Assembly: GCA_943788635.1 (NCBI GenBank)
Contig: CALSRA010000028.1
Coordinates: 1 to 38,519, forward strand
Direction: 5' to 3'
Length of the DNA stretch: 38,519 bases
From: an uncultured Alphaproteobacteria bacterium
Lineage (GTDB): Bacteria > Pseudomonadota > Alphaproteobacteria > UBA8366 > GCA-2717185
Positions 27,840 through 35,447 of this stretch are shown here, piece by piece (the first letter of the stretch is position 1; each line of letters begins with the position of its first letter). Both the position numbers and the translations under genes were made by a program. The notes below the pieces were generated by a model that was not told the DNA's origin, made no database searches, and saw nothing but the letters and a program-made list of their open reading frames with translations.

Positions 27840-28319
27840 ATGAGCAATAGAACACTGGATAAATGGCGGGATCAGGTCCTAGATTTCTGGTTCGGCCCGC
27901 CGCCGGTTGAAAATCGCGCTGCGTGGTTTACAAAGGACGATGGGTTTGACGCGGATATCCGGGCGAGGTTCTCTGGGTTGTATGCTGCTGCTGCCAACGG
28001 GGAACTTGATGGCATGGCCTGCGAGACGAGGGGATGTCTGGCGCGTCAGGCAATCAAACAGGGCTTTGATCGTGCGTGCACGGATATTGAACGCACATTC
28101 ATCTATCTGCCCTTTGAACACAGCGAAGATTTACAGGTGCAGGTCGAATCCGTCGCGCTGTTCGATACGATCGACAATGAACTGAACCAGCAATTCGCCC
28201 GCCGGCATTTGGAGATAATTGAGCGGTTTGGCCGTTTTCCGCACCGTAACGACGTTCTGGGGCGGGTAACGACGGCGGCGGAACGCGAGTTTCTCAAGGA
28301 ATCGGATTCTGCTTTTTGA
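27840..28319 (+). CDS. DUF924 family protein with an internal in-frame deletion
   Basis: The N-terminal half (VLDFWFGPPPVENRAAWFTKDDGFDADIRARF) and the C-terminal half (FIYLPFEHSEDLQVQVESVALFD, then HLEIIERFGRFPHRNDVLGR) are typical of DUF924, a helical family of unknown function. Between GELDGMACETRGCLA and RQAIKQGFDRA about 30 residues are missing, including the family hallmark LLDQFPRN and the following AFATD. The protein is 159 residues against roughly 185-200 in the family. It may be nonfunctional although the frame is open. The start is taken as ATG 27840; TTG 27795 is an alternative. Its 3' end overlaps the opposing methyltransferase by 26 bases. Confidence 0.8.
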   Translation: MSNRTLDKWRDQVLDFWFGPPPVENRAAWFTKDDGFDADIRARFSGLYAAAANGELDGMACETRGCLARQAIKQGFDRACTDIERTFIYLPFEHSEDLQVQVESVALFDTIDNELNQQFARRHLEIIERFGRFPHRNDVLGRVTTAAEREFLKESDSAF

Positions 28320-29652
28320 AAGGTGGGCCATCGTTTTCGTAACGCAGGAACATGGCATTCAGCAAACCATGCAAGGCACCGTATAACTCGCGGATTTGGA
28401 CAATGAATCCGTTCCAGTTCAAGCCTGGATTATCACTGACCATATCAAAATAAATATCTTCCAGGCTCGTCTGATTATCTATCCGGCGCATGATCTCAGC
28501 GGTGAGCGATGGGGCAGCAGCGACCACGGTCAGGTCGTCAAAACGTGCTTGAAACGCGGTGTCGGCCGAGATTTTTCGGGCCAGTGTAGCACCATCACTG
28601 TGTTTCAGGACCGGGATCGCATTCGGTTGAAGTCCGGGACGTGGATTAGGTCGCCCGGATGGAACTGCATAGAGAATATGCTTGGCAATATTGCCGGCAA
28701 TGCGCTCCGCAAGGGCGGCTTTCGCCAGTAAACCGAGGCCGTTAAATCGGGCGCGCAGGGTATTGTCGACAAGATAGGTCGCGGGGTCATAACGACCTGC
28801 CGGTGCGAAGGACGCGATTTTCAATCCGCTGTCGGCACATAGTGCAGCAATGTCGGGTACGGTGTAGGCGCGGTCCTGTGGGTGCAGGAATTTATCGACC
28901 AATTCAGCATCGGGATGGTTGCCGTCGTGAGGAACACCGGGATTGCGGACGAGCCTGTTACTGGCAGGCAAATGGTCAAGCAATTTGCGGAGTAGCGGGA
29001 GCTGCGCAGCCTGGTCTTCATCTGCTGCTGTTATGCCACGCATGATCTCCTGCACGTCGTAAATACCGGTTCGGCCGAACGCACCATAGAGCATTAGGCC
29101 GAGGCCACCTTCGGGATGGAGGACGGATACCAGCGCGGCCAACCCGTTTTCCGGGCTTGCGAGATGGTGAAGGACGCCGCAACAGTCGATGTAATCGAAG
29201 GGCTGCCAGCCGTAATCCGCGACACCCAGCAGGCTGCCTTGATGGAAAATAATGTTGTTTAGCCCGCGTTCCTGCGCCCGGTTGCGGGCGATGGCCATGC
29301 TGGCGGCAGACAGGTCAAGGTAGATGATTTCCGCCGGGCAGCCGATATCAGCGCATTGCTGACCAAGCATGATCGCAGCGTCGCCGGTTCCGCCGCCGGC
29401 GACCAGCGCCCGGAACGGTTTTGTCCAGTTCCGCTCGCCGCCGTATATATAATGATCAATTTCCAGAATATGACTGGGCGACCCGGTTCTGAGACCATCG
29501 CTTTCCGTCGCCCCATCTTTGGGCGGATACGGAAATGCCTCGTACTGGTTTTGGAGGGCTGCGGCATTTGCCGCAGCAGGGCCACCGCCTTGCAGTGCCA
29601 AAATATTTGCGGTGCCGTCGGCCGCAGGTTCGTCTTCAGGAGATCGCGTCAT
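28294..29652 (-). CDS. Class I SAM-dependent methyltransferase
   Basis: The protein has 452 residues. The SAM-binding fold begins with FRALVAGGGTGDAAIMLGQQ (motif I), continues with AEIIYLDLSAASMAIARNRAQERGLNNIIFHQGSL, and has the motif IV-like FDYIDCCGVLHHLASPENGL. Before it lies a YEAFPYPP segment found in a set of proteobacterial methyltransferases. The approximately 200-residue C-terminal extension has no domain I recognise. The target is unknown. It lies 81 bases downstream of the selenoprotein gene on the same strand and may be cotranscribed with it. Confidence 0.85.
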   Translation of the reverse strand: MTRSPEDEPAADGTANILALQGGGPAAANAAALQNQYEAFPYPPKDGATESDGLRTGSPSHILEIDHYIYGGERNWTKPFRALVAGGGTGDAAIMLGQQCADIGCPAEIIYLDLSAASMAIARNRAQERGLNNIIFHQGSLLGVADYGWQPFDYIDCCGVLHHLASPENGLAALVSVLHPEGGLGLMLYGAFGRTGIYDVQEIMRGITAADEDQAAQLPLLRKLLDHLPASNRLVRNPGVPHDGNHPDAELVDKFLHPQDRAYTVPDIAALCADSGLKIASFAPAGRYDPATYLVDNTLRARFNGLGLLAKAALAERIAGNIAKHILYAVPSGRPNPRPGLQPNAIPVLKHSDGATLARKISADTAFQARFDDLTVVAAAPSLTAEIMRRIDNQTSLEDIYFDMVSDNPGLNWNGFIVQIRELYGALHGLLNAMFLRYENDGPPFKKQNPIP

Positions 29653-29733
29653 CTGACAGATTATAGGGGCGTTCCTGCAGGCCCGGTACTCTTCTGTCGA
29701 ATCTCGCTGGCATTGGGTGTCATTTTCGGGAAA

Positions 29734-29952
29734 TTACAGTTTTAACAGGTCGCTAATCTCTTCGTCAGTCGGGAAGCGGCCGGTATCGCGTTTGGCATAC
29801 CGGCATACACCGTCAATTTCGATGTTGAAAACGCCGCCGCCGCCCGCTGTCAGTTCCACGTTCGCACCAGTATTTGAAACAATGATGTCTCTCGCACGGA
29901 GAGCTCTGGGTTTGTAGTTTCAAACAGCGCAGTACTCAATCCTGACCTTCAT
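29734..29952 (-). CDS. SelW-like Rdx-family selenoprotein with an in-frame UGA (selenocysteine)
   Basis: Reading the TGA at 29920-29922 as selenocysteine gives a 72-residue protein, MKVRIEYCAVUNYKPRALRA at the start and FNIEIDGVCRYAKRDTGRFP toward the end. It matches the SelT/SelW/SelH (Rdx) thioredoxin-like family: a CxxU redox motif at residues 8-11 after strand IEY, NYKPRA following it, a glycine-rich GGGGVF, and TGRFPTDEEI. Mammalian SelW has the comparable YCGAUGYK. The ATG at 29952 follows GGAAGGAAG, a strong ribosome binding site, and the reading frame ends at TAA 29734. A hairpin directly after the UGA fits a bacterial SECIS. Conventional gene calling stops at residue 10 and misses it. 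The alternative is a Cys (TGC/TGT) to TGA loss in a CxxC protein. Confidence 0.85.
29875..29922 (-). promoter_or_regulatory. Candidate bacterial SECIS element
   Basis: On the minus strand the UGA begins the 5' arm TGAAAC (29922-29917), which pairs with GTTTCA (29880-29875). Inside it, CTCTC (29903-29899) pairs with GAGAG (29893-29889) around the loop CGTGC. The apical loop starts 21 bases after the UGA and has G at its second position followed by U. Both features agree with the described bacterial SECIS consensus (loop 16-37 bases after UGA, early G). It lies inside the coding sequence, as bacterial SECIS elements do. Confidence 0.65.
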
Positions 29953-30133
29953 ACAAACTTCCTTCCGGTGCCGGGAATCGACGCATTCAGGGAACTGTCG
30001 GATGAGGCGGTACCTCACTAACAGGATAAAGCTCTGATGCATGGCAGTCGCGCCATTTGTCATACGAATTGTGTCGGTCGATTCATTCAGGCTGATGCAA
30101 TACACTGACTATAAGAGTCGGAGGGACAGAGAA

Positions 30134-30943
30134 ATGCTGGATTTCAGATTGAATTTCACCCGTCAGGGTGCAGGTGCGCCGCCTATCGTTTTCGTCCACG
30201 GCTATCTGTGCCGTCTTGAGGACTGGCGTTGCCAGGTGCCGCATTTTGCAAAATCGCATGATGTCATCGCCGTGGATCTGCGTGGCCACGGGCGGTCGCC
30301 GCTTGGTGAAAAACCAATGACATTGGATGTGTTGGGCAAGGATGTTGCTGACCTGCTTGAGCAGGAGGACCTTGAAGGCGCGGTACTTGTAGGCCATTCC
30401 ATGGGCTGCCGGGTTGTCGTTGAAGCCTGCACACAGGCTTCGGACCGGGTGGCCGGTCTGGTTCTTGTCGATGGTAGTCGATCAATTGGCGAACCGGCCG
30501 ATACCTTTAGGGCCTATGACAAGAAGTTGGCGGAACTCGGCTTCGAGAAACTGGTGACTGAAATGTTTGCAGGAATGTTTTTTGGCGAACCACCGGAATG
30601 GGCGCCGGAGAAACTGGCGCAGGTTGCCGCCATGCCGGAATCTACGGCGGTACCGCTATCCAGGAACATGGTTGATTACGACAAGCGCCGGATGACAGCC
30701 GCCATGGGAGAAGTAAAGGTCCCGGTTTTGGTAATCCAGAGCACCGACCGGCTTTCGTTCGATGCCCGCCGACCTGTCGTCGAAGGTGAAAAGCTGGCCC
30801 TGCAGCAACTGGTTGAGGAATCCGTGGCGGTCAGCGATGCCATGTGCCTTCCGGGACCCGGCCACTTCAACATGATTGAGGCACCGGGCCCTATCAACGC
30901 CCGCATTGACGAATTCCTGGCGCAGCGTATTACCGGTCAGTAA
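30134..30943 (+). CDS. Alpha/beta hydrolase
   Basis: A 269-residue cytoplasmic hydrolase. The strand-turn PIVFVHGYLCRLEDWRCQVPHF carries the oxyanion HG motif. DVIAVDLRGHGRSP is typical, the nucleophile Ser89 is in VLVGHSMGCRVV, a probable acidic residue is in STDRLSFDAR, and the catalytic His244 is in GPGHFNMIEAP. The substrate is not predictable. The frame is open from 30041, but the ATG at 30134, preceded by GGAGGGACAGAGAA, is the convincing start. It is divergent from the selenoprotein gene. The 181 bases between them show no gene. Confidence 0.88.
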   Translation: MLDFRLNFTRQGAGAPPIVFVHGYLCRLEDWRCQVPHFAKSHDVIAVDLRGHGRSPLGEKPMTLDVLGKDVADLLEQEDLEGAVLVGHSMGCRVVVEACTQASDRVAGLVLVDGSRSIGEPADTFRAYDKKLAELGFEKLVTEMFAGMFFGEPPEWAPEKLAQVAAMPESTAVPLSRNMVDYDKRRMTAAMGEVKVPVLVIQSTDRLSFDARRPVVEGEKLALQQLVEESVAVSDAMCLPGPGHFNMIEAPGPINARIDEFLAQRITGQ

Positions 30944-30968
30944 TCCGCTGTCGCCGCAGAAAAGTCGG

Positions 30969-31805
30969 TCACGCGACCAGCGAGGCGTATTCGTCGAGAA
31001 GGCGCAGGACCGTATCCCGGTCATCGGATGGCAGCATCAAAAGGGATCGCTCGATTCCGGCCTGTGCGTATGATTCAAGTGTCTGGGCATCTGGCGGCGC
31101 CCGGAAGACGGAAACGGACAGGCTGGACATATCGCGCCCGGCTTTGCCGGCCGCTTCGCGAAGCCTGGTCATGCCCACCGTCGGGTCGAAATTCGGGCTT
31201 GCCCGCGGCAGCCAGCCATCGCCAAATTCTATGACCCGGTTAATCGTGTAGTCGGTTTCACCGCCGATGATGACCGGCGGGTGGGGGCGCTGGATCGGTT
31301 TTGGCCAGGACCATGTTGGTTCCAGATTGACGAACTCGCCGTGGAAGGATGCTTCGTCTTCCGTCCATAATGCCTTCATGGCCAACACATGTTCGCGGAG
31401 CTGCTTGAAGCGGGTCTTGTACTGAACGCCATGCTGGTTCATTTCTTCAACGTTCCAGCCGCCGCCAATTCCGAAAATAACGCGACCACCCGAGAGCACG
31501 TCCAGACTGGCGACCGACTTGGCCGTGGCAATGGGGTCACGCTGCGCGACAAGGCAAATTCCGGTTGCGAGTTTCAGTTTGGTGGTTGCGGCGGCAGCGA
31601 AGGACAGCGCGACAAAGGGATCGTAGGTATGAGAATATTCCTTCGGTAATTCGCCACCTCCAGGCCAAGGGGATTGCCTGCTGGTTGGAATATGGGTGTG
31701 TTCCGGGAGAACGAGTGACCCAAATCCGCGGGCTTCAAGTTCGCGGGCCAATTCATCTACCTGGATGCTATAGGCCGTTGCAAAAATTATCGCGCCGATT
31801 TCCAT
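30969..31805 (-). CDS. LLM class flavin (F420/FMN)-dependent oxidoreductase
   Basis: The protein (278 residues) is a luciferase-like TIM barrel. Segments typical of the F420-type subgroup are EARGFGSLVLPEHTHIPTSR, TKLKLATGICLVAQRDPIATAKSVASLDVLSGGRVIFGIGGGWNVEEM, FKQLREHVLAMKALWTEDEASFHGEFVNL and RPHPPVIIGG. The cofactor could be F420 or FMN; no cofactor gene is nearby. The reaction is unknown. It converges with the alpha/beta hydrolase and is divergent from the small exported protein. Confidence 0.88.
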   Translation of the reverse strand: MEIGAIIFATAYSIQVDELARELEARGFGSLVLPEHTHIPTSRQSPWPGGGELPKEYSHTYDPFVALSFAAAATTKLKLATGICLVAQRDPIATAKSVASLDVLSGGRVIFGIGGGWNVEEMNQHGVQYKTRFKQLREHVLAMKALWTEDEASFHGEFVNLEPTWSWPKPIQRPHPPVIIGGETDYTINRVIEFGDGWLPRASPNFDPTVGMTRLREAAGKAGRDMSSLSVSVFRAPPDAQTLESYAQAGIERSLLMLPSDDRDTVLRLLDEYASLVA

Positions 31806-31867
31806 GGTGAATGTCCCAATTTGTGAAGTGCATATGCGGACTGGCCAGATTCGACGGCAGTCGCTAG

Positions 31868-31892
31868 TTAATATCTCTTAACAGTATATTAA
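31868..31892. promoter_or_regulatory. TTAA-N6-TTAA-N7-TTAA array, CtrA-box-like
   Basis: Three TTAA boxes at 31868, 31878 and 31889 include a perfect TTAA-N7-TTAA, the consensus of the alphaproteobacterial cell-cycle regulator CtrA. They lie about 50 bases upstream of the gene at 31941 and 63 bases upstream of the divergent LLM gene. AT-rich promoters can produce this by chance, so it is only a candidate. Confidence 0.35.
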
Positions 31893-31940
31893 TTTCTCAC
31901 GATGACTCTAGTGTGGGGTACACGGAATCGAGAATAGCGA

Positions 31941-32321
31941 ATGATGCCAGTTGCCCGTCTTTCCATAGCAATATTGCTGCTGATTGGTGTTGGCTGCAGT
32001 CAGGACCCCCACCGGGCGGAGGAAGGGGCGAAATGGCTGCAACAGCGCTATCTGTTCAAGCCTTTTGGTGACGTTGGTGAAATCAGCAAGATCTACGTAT
32101 CTGATGCGAGTCTGATCCGGATAGAAGTAATGCTGACGCGCCAGGAGTCCGCTGATGCAATTTCGGCGAAAAGCCTGATGATGCGATCGCTGATTGCCAA
32201 ATATGCCTGTCCGCGTAAAGCGGCAAAACTCTGGGAAATTGTCGGCGAAGACGTCACGATCCGCATCGATCTCAAAACGGAATCCGCGAAGGTGTCCAGC
32301 GCGATCTGCAAGCCGGAATAA
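31941..32321 (+). CDS. Small secreted or lipid-anchored protein of unknown function
   Basis: A 126-residue protein with an N-terminal signal-like segment (VARLSIAILLLIGVGC). The Cys at residue 19 could be a lipidation site, but the preceding IGVGC departs from the standard lipobox because Gly is at -3. The remaining sequence is a small alpha/beta domain (ISKIYVSDASLIRIEVML, IVGEDVTIRIDLKTE) with two more cysteines (KYACP and SAICKPE) that could form a disulfide. I recognise no family. TTAA boxes upstream may regulate it. It converges with moaA, 16 bases apart. Confidence 0.7.
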   Translation: MMPVARLSIAILLLIGVGCSQDPHRAEEGAKWLQQRYLFKPFGDVGEISKIYVSDASLIRIEVMLTRQESADAISAKSLMMRSLIAKYACPRKAAKLWEIVGEDVTIRIDLKTESAKVSSAICKPE

Positions 32322-32337
32322 GCGAACCGGGGGCGCC

Positions 32338-33330
32338 TCAGCCGCCGGTAACGCTCATATGGCGTCCAACGGCAGGACTCTTCCTGCGCCGGTCAATAAT
32401 GAAGTCATGGCCTTTTGGTTTACGGCCGATAGCTTCTGCGATTGCATTTTCCAACAGGTCATTATCTTCGCTGGCCCGCAGGGGACCGCGTAAATCGGCG
32501 GCATCTTCCTGACCAAGGCACATATAAAGCGTTCCGGTACAGGTTAACCGAACCCGATTGCAGGATTCGCAGAAATTGTGGGTCATCGGTGTGATGAAAC
32601 CAATCTTGCGGCCGGTTTCGGCGACTTCGACATAGCGTGCAGGACCGCCGGAATTATAGTCGATATCCTTCAGCGTCCACTGTTTCTGCAGTTCCGCGCG
32701 GACCATTGAAAGCGGAAGATACTGATCGAACCGCATCTCGCCCCCGATATCGCCCATTGGCATGACCTCGATAAAGGTGAGGTCATACCCTCCCGCACCG
32801 CACCAGCGTACCATGTCGTTCATTTCGACATCATTCACGCCTTTCAGCGCAACGGCGTTGATCTTGACGTCCAGCCCGGCCGCTTTCGCGGCGGCAATAC
32901 CTTCCATGACCTGTTCGAACCGGCCCCAGCGCGTGATTTCCCGGAATTTTTCCGGGTCCAGTGTATCAAGGGACACATTGACCCGTTTTACACCGATATC
33001 CGCCAGTTGCTGGGCGTATTTGCCTAGCTGACTGCCATTTGTGGTCAACGTCAATTCATCAAGCGCGCCAGATTCCAGGTGCCGTCCGAGTTGCTGAAAC
33101 AGCCACATTATGTTGCGACGGACAAGCGGTTCACCGCCGGTCATACGCAATTTACGGACGCCGAGGTTCACGAACGTCGTACAGACCCGTTCAAGTTCCT
33201 CCAGCGACAGAATTTCAGCTTTCGGCAGAAAGCTCATATCTTCCGACATGCAGTATACGCAACGGAAATCGCAGCGATCCGTAACCGATACGCGAAGGTA
33301 TGAAATATGACGACCAAATGGGTCTATCAT
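32338..33330 (-). CDS. moaA: GTP 3',8-cyclase MoaA (molybdenum cofactor biosynthesis)
   Basis: A radical SAM enzyme that, with MoaC, converts GTP to cyclic pyranopterin monophosphate, the first step of molybdenum cofactor synthesis. The 330-residue protein has the radical SAM cluster motif at Cys20, Cys24 and Cys27 ([11 protein letters not shown]), [12 protein letters not shown] for SAM binding, the C-terminal second cluster in [21 protein letters not shown], and the essential terminal GG. The frame allows a TTG two codons earlier, but ATG 33330 (MIDPFGR) with AGGA nine bases upstream is the family start. It is divergent from modB. Confidence 0.96.
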   Translation of the reverse strand: MIDPFGRHISYLRVSVTDRCDFRCVYCMSEDMSFLPKAEILSLEELERVCTTFVNLGVRKLRMTGGEPLVRRNIMWLFQQLGRHLESGALDELTLTTNGSQLGKYAQQLADIGVKRVNVSLDTLDPEKFREITRWGRFEQVMEGIAAAKAAGLDVKINAVALKGVNDVEMNDMVRWCGAGGYDLTFIEVMPMGDIGGEMRFDQYLPLSMVRAELQKQWTLKDIDYNSGGPARYVEVAETGRKIGFITPMTHNFCESCNRVRLTCTGTLYMCLGQEDAADLRGPLRASEDNDLLENAIAEAIGRKPKGHDFIIDRRRKSPAVGRHMSVTGG

Positions 33331-33642
33331 GGTCAATGTTCCTAGCTATGCCTGCTTGCTTGCCCGATATTTTTACGCCGTTGCAACATATGTCGGCAGA
33401 GCCTGTCAGGCAATGTTCGGGTCAGGCTTAATGAAATGTGGTTCTGCCCGGAGTGTATTCAAGGCGGCGGGGTTGAATTATAAAGCACGATTCGTCTTCA
33501 GGTTTTCAAGGGAGAGGGCAGGTTGTTTTTGACTGGTATGATAGGCGTTGCGGGGTGGCCATGGCACTGTCGCGATGTCACCACAATTATCCAGGATGCG
33601 CCCTGTGACTGAGATATCGAGCGATACGGTGGGAGGGGCGTT
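33331..33642. other. 312-bp gene-free region between moaA and modB
   Basis: No credible gene is seen, and no molybdate-binding protein (modA) remnant. The region must hold the divergent promoters of moaA and the mod operon. One short palindrome, GCCTG-T-CAGGC, lies at 33401-33411, with a related TCAGGC about 13 bases further on. I found no clear ModE/Mop box and could not recognise a molybdenum cofactor riboswitch by eye. Confidence 0.5.
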
Positions 33643-34320
33643 TTGAGTGACCTCGATGCTGTTTGGCTTTCCCTGCAACTGGCAGGGATAACGGTCATCC
33701 TCTTGATGATTATCGCGACGCCGGTTGCATGGTGGCTGGCAAATACGCGGTCGCGTCTCGCTCCCTGGGTCGAGTCCTTCGTGGCGTTGCCGCTCGTGTT
33801 GCCGCCAACAGTGCTGGGTTTCTATCTTTTGGTATTGTTGGGCAATGACAGTCCTATCGGGGCCTTCTGGGTCAGTCTCACCGGATCGACGCTGACATTT
33901 TCCTTCAGTGGGCTTGTTCTGGCATCGGTTCTGTATTCCCTGCCATTTGCTGTCCAGCCTTTGCAGGGTGCGTTCGAATCTCTTGGCCGTGGGCCCCTGG
34001 AAGCCGCCTACACGCTTGGCGCCGGACCGCTGGACGCATTCTTTTCGGTGGCGGCGCCAATGGCGGGCAGGGGCTATCTGACCGCGGTCGTCCTGTGTTT
34101 TGCACATACATTGGGCGAATTCGGTGTCGTGCTCATGGTTGGTGGAAATATTCCAGGACAAACCCGGGTTATCGCAATTGCCGTATTCGAGCATGTTGAG
34201 ACACTGAATTACGCGGCAGCGCATATCCTCTCGGGTGGGTTACTGGCGTTTTCATTCACGGTTTTATTCATCGTATATGCATTGAACCGCCGTTTTCCGA
34301 TCAGAGTCGTCGGCCGATGA
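33643..34320 (+). CDS. modB: Molybdate ABC transporter permease ModB
   Basis: The protein has 225 residues with about five membrane helices. The start SDLDAVWLSLQLAGITVILLMIIATPVAWWLA is typical of ModB, as are VALPLVLPPTVLGFYLL and the EAA loop EAAYTLGAGPLDAFFSVAAPMAGRG, which contacts ModC. HTLGEFGVVLMVGGNIPGQT is another ModB signature. The start is TTG at 33643, with a strong GGGAGGGG five to six bases upstream. It overlaps modC by four bases (ATGA). The usual modA is absent here. Confidence 0.95.
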   Translation: MSDLDAVWLSLQLAGITVILLMIIATPVAWWLANTRSRLAPWVESFVALPLVLPPTVLGFYLLVLLGNDSPIGAFWVSLTGSTLTFSFSGLVLASVLYSLPFAVQPLQGAFESLGRGPLEAAYTLGAGPLDAFFSVAAPMAGRGYLTAVVLCFAHTLGEFGVVLMVGGNIPGQTRVIAIAVFEHVETLNYAAAHILSGGLLAFSFTVLFIVYALNRRFPIRVVGR

Positions 34321-35441
34321 ATGTTTTGGCCGCGAAATGCAGGGTGGTTCATTCCGGTTTCAGCCTGGATGCGGAACTCGACCTGCCCCTTGAAGGCGTC
34401 ACGGCGCTGTTTGGTCCCTCGGGAAGCGGAAAAAGCTCTCTGCTGCGCATCATTGCGGGCCTTGACCGGGTGGCCGGCAATCAGGTGATGCTGGGTGGCG
34501 AAGTCTGGCAGGACGATTCTAAGGGTGTCTTTATGCCGCCCCATCGGCGTAGCATCGGGTTTGTCTTCCAGGATACGCAACTTTTTCCACATCTGTCTGT
34601 CGATGCGAATATTGCCTATGGCATGAAACGCGCCGGTCGGCGCGCACCGCGCCATGGTATCGGCCAGATCGTCGATATTCTGGATCTTGGTGCGTTAATG
34701 GACCGGCGGCCGTCCACACTTTCGGGCGGGGAGCGTCAGCGGGTCGCGATTGCCCGGGCGGTTATGACCAGCCCGAAACTGTTGCTGATGGACGAGCCAT
34801 TATCGTCCCTGGATATCGAGCGAAAAGACGAAATTTTGCCTTTCATCGAACGGCTTGCCCATGAAATTGGGACGCCCATTCTATATGTCAGTCATGCGAT
34901 CGATGAGGTGCTGCGGCTGGCATCGACTCTGGTGTTAATCGCCCGTGGCCGGATCGTCGCAAAGGGGCCGATAGAGGAAGTGACGTCGCGTTTGGATCTG
35001 CACCCCTATACCGGCCGGCTCGATGCCGGTGCGGTTCTGCGCTCTACGGTCAGCGCGCACGAACGGGAGCGCGGCATAACGCGTATGGTTTTCCCCGGCG
35101 GTGAACTCGTCAGTCCCCTGATCGATGCGAATATCGGCACGTCTATCAATGTCAGAATCCGGTCGCGAGACGTATCATTAAGTCTGGATGCGCCGAAACG
35201 CACCAGCATATTGAATATTCTGCCGGGCCGCGTGGTGCAAATTGAAGACAGCGGCGGACCACAGGCGCATGTGCTGCTGGATGTCGGCAGCCCGCTATGG
35301 GCGCGTATTACAAATGTTTCGGTCAAGGAGTTGGGTCTAAAGCCCGGTATGTCAGTCTATGCCCTCATCAAGGCGGTTGCCGTCGATCGCCGCAGCATGG
35401 GGCGTCCGACCGCGATGGATATATCATTGGACCGTGAATGA
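34317..35441 (+). CDS. modC: Molybdate ABC transporter ATPase ModC
   Basis: This 374-residue protein energises molybdate uptake. It has Walker A GPSGSGKS (33-40), signature LSGGERQRVAIARA, Walker B LLLMDEPLSSLD and the switch His in LYVSHAIDEVLRLA. After about residue 225 it carries the regulatory domain, ending in a Mop/TOBE fold (SILNILPGRVVQIEDSGG, WARITNVSVKELGLKPGMSVYALIKAVAV) that binds molybdate in homologues. It is translationally coupled to modB, and fdhD starts six bases after its stop. Confidence 0.96.
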   Translation: MNVLAAKCRVVHSGFSLDAELDLPLEGVTALFGPSGSGKSSLLRIIAGLDRVAGNQVMLGGEVWQDDSKGVFMPPHRRSIGFVFQDTQLFPHLSVDANIAYGMKRAGRRAPRHGIGQIVDILDLGALMDRRPSTLSGGERQRVAIARAVMTSPKLLLMDEPLSSLDIERKDEILPFIERLAHEIGTPILYVSHAIDEVLRLASTLVLIARGRIVAKGPIEEVTSRLDLHPYTGRLDAGAVLRSTVSAHERERGITRMVFPGGELVSPLIDANIGTSINVRIRSRDVSLSLDAPKRTSILNILPGRVVQIEDSGGPQAHVLLDVGSPLWARITNVSVKELGLKPGMSVYALIKAVAVDRRSMGRPTAMDISLDRE

Positions 35442-35447
35442 AGCGCT

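Noticed and set aside
29717..29917. A 66-codon plus-strand ORF
   Set aside because: It is the complement of the selenoprotein coding region, with shadow-like composition.
29920..30105. A 61-codon minus-strand ORF ending at the TGA
   Set aside because: Only its last ten codons are real: they are the start of the selenoprotein. The upstream part lies in the promoter region and has no start signals.
33329..33532. A 67-codon plus-strand ORF between moaA and modB
   Set aside because: It starts antisense within the moaA start, lacks a ribosome binding site and has no recognisable domain.
33331..33642. A molybdenum cofactor riboswitch or a modA fragment before modB
   Set aside because: No reading frame resembling ModA and no recognisable conserved riboswitch core by eye; a covariance-model search would decide.
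33478..34224. A 248-codon minus-strand frame across modB
   Set aside because: It is low-quality composition opposite an unmistakable ModB; no family resemblance.
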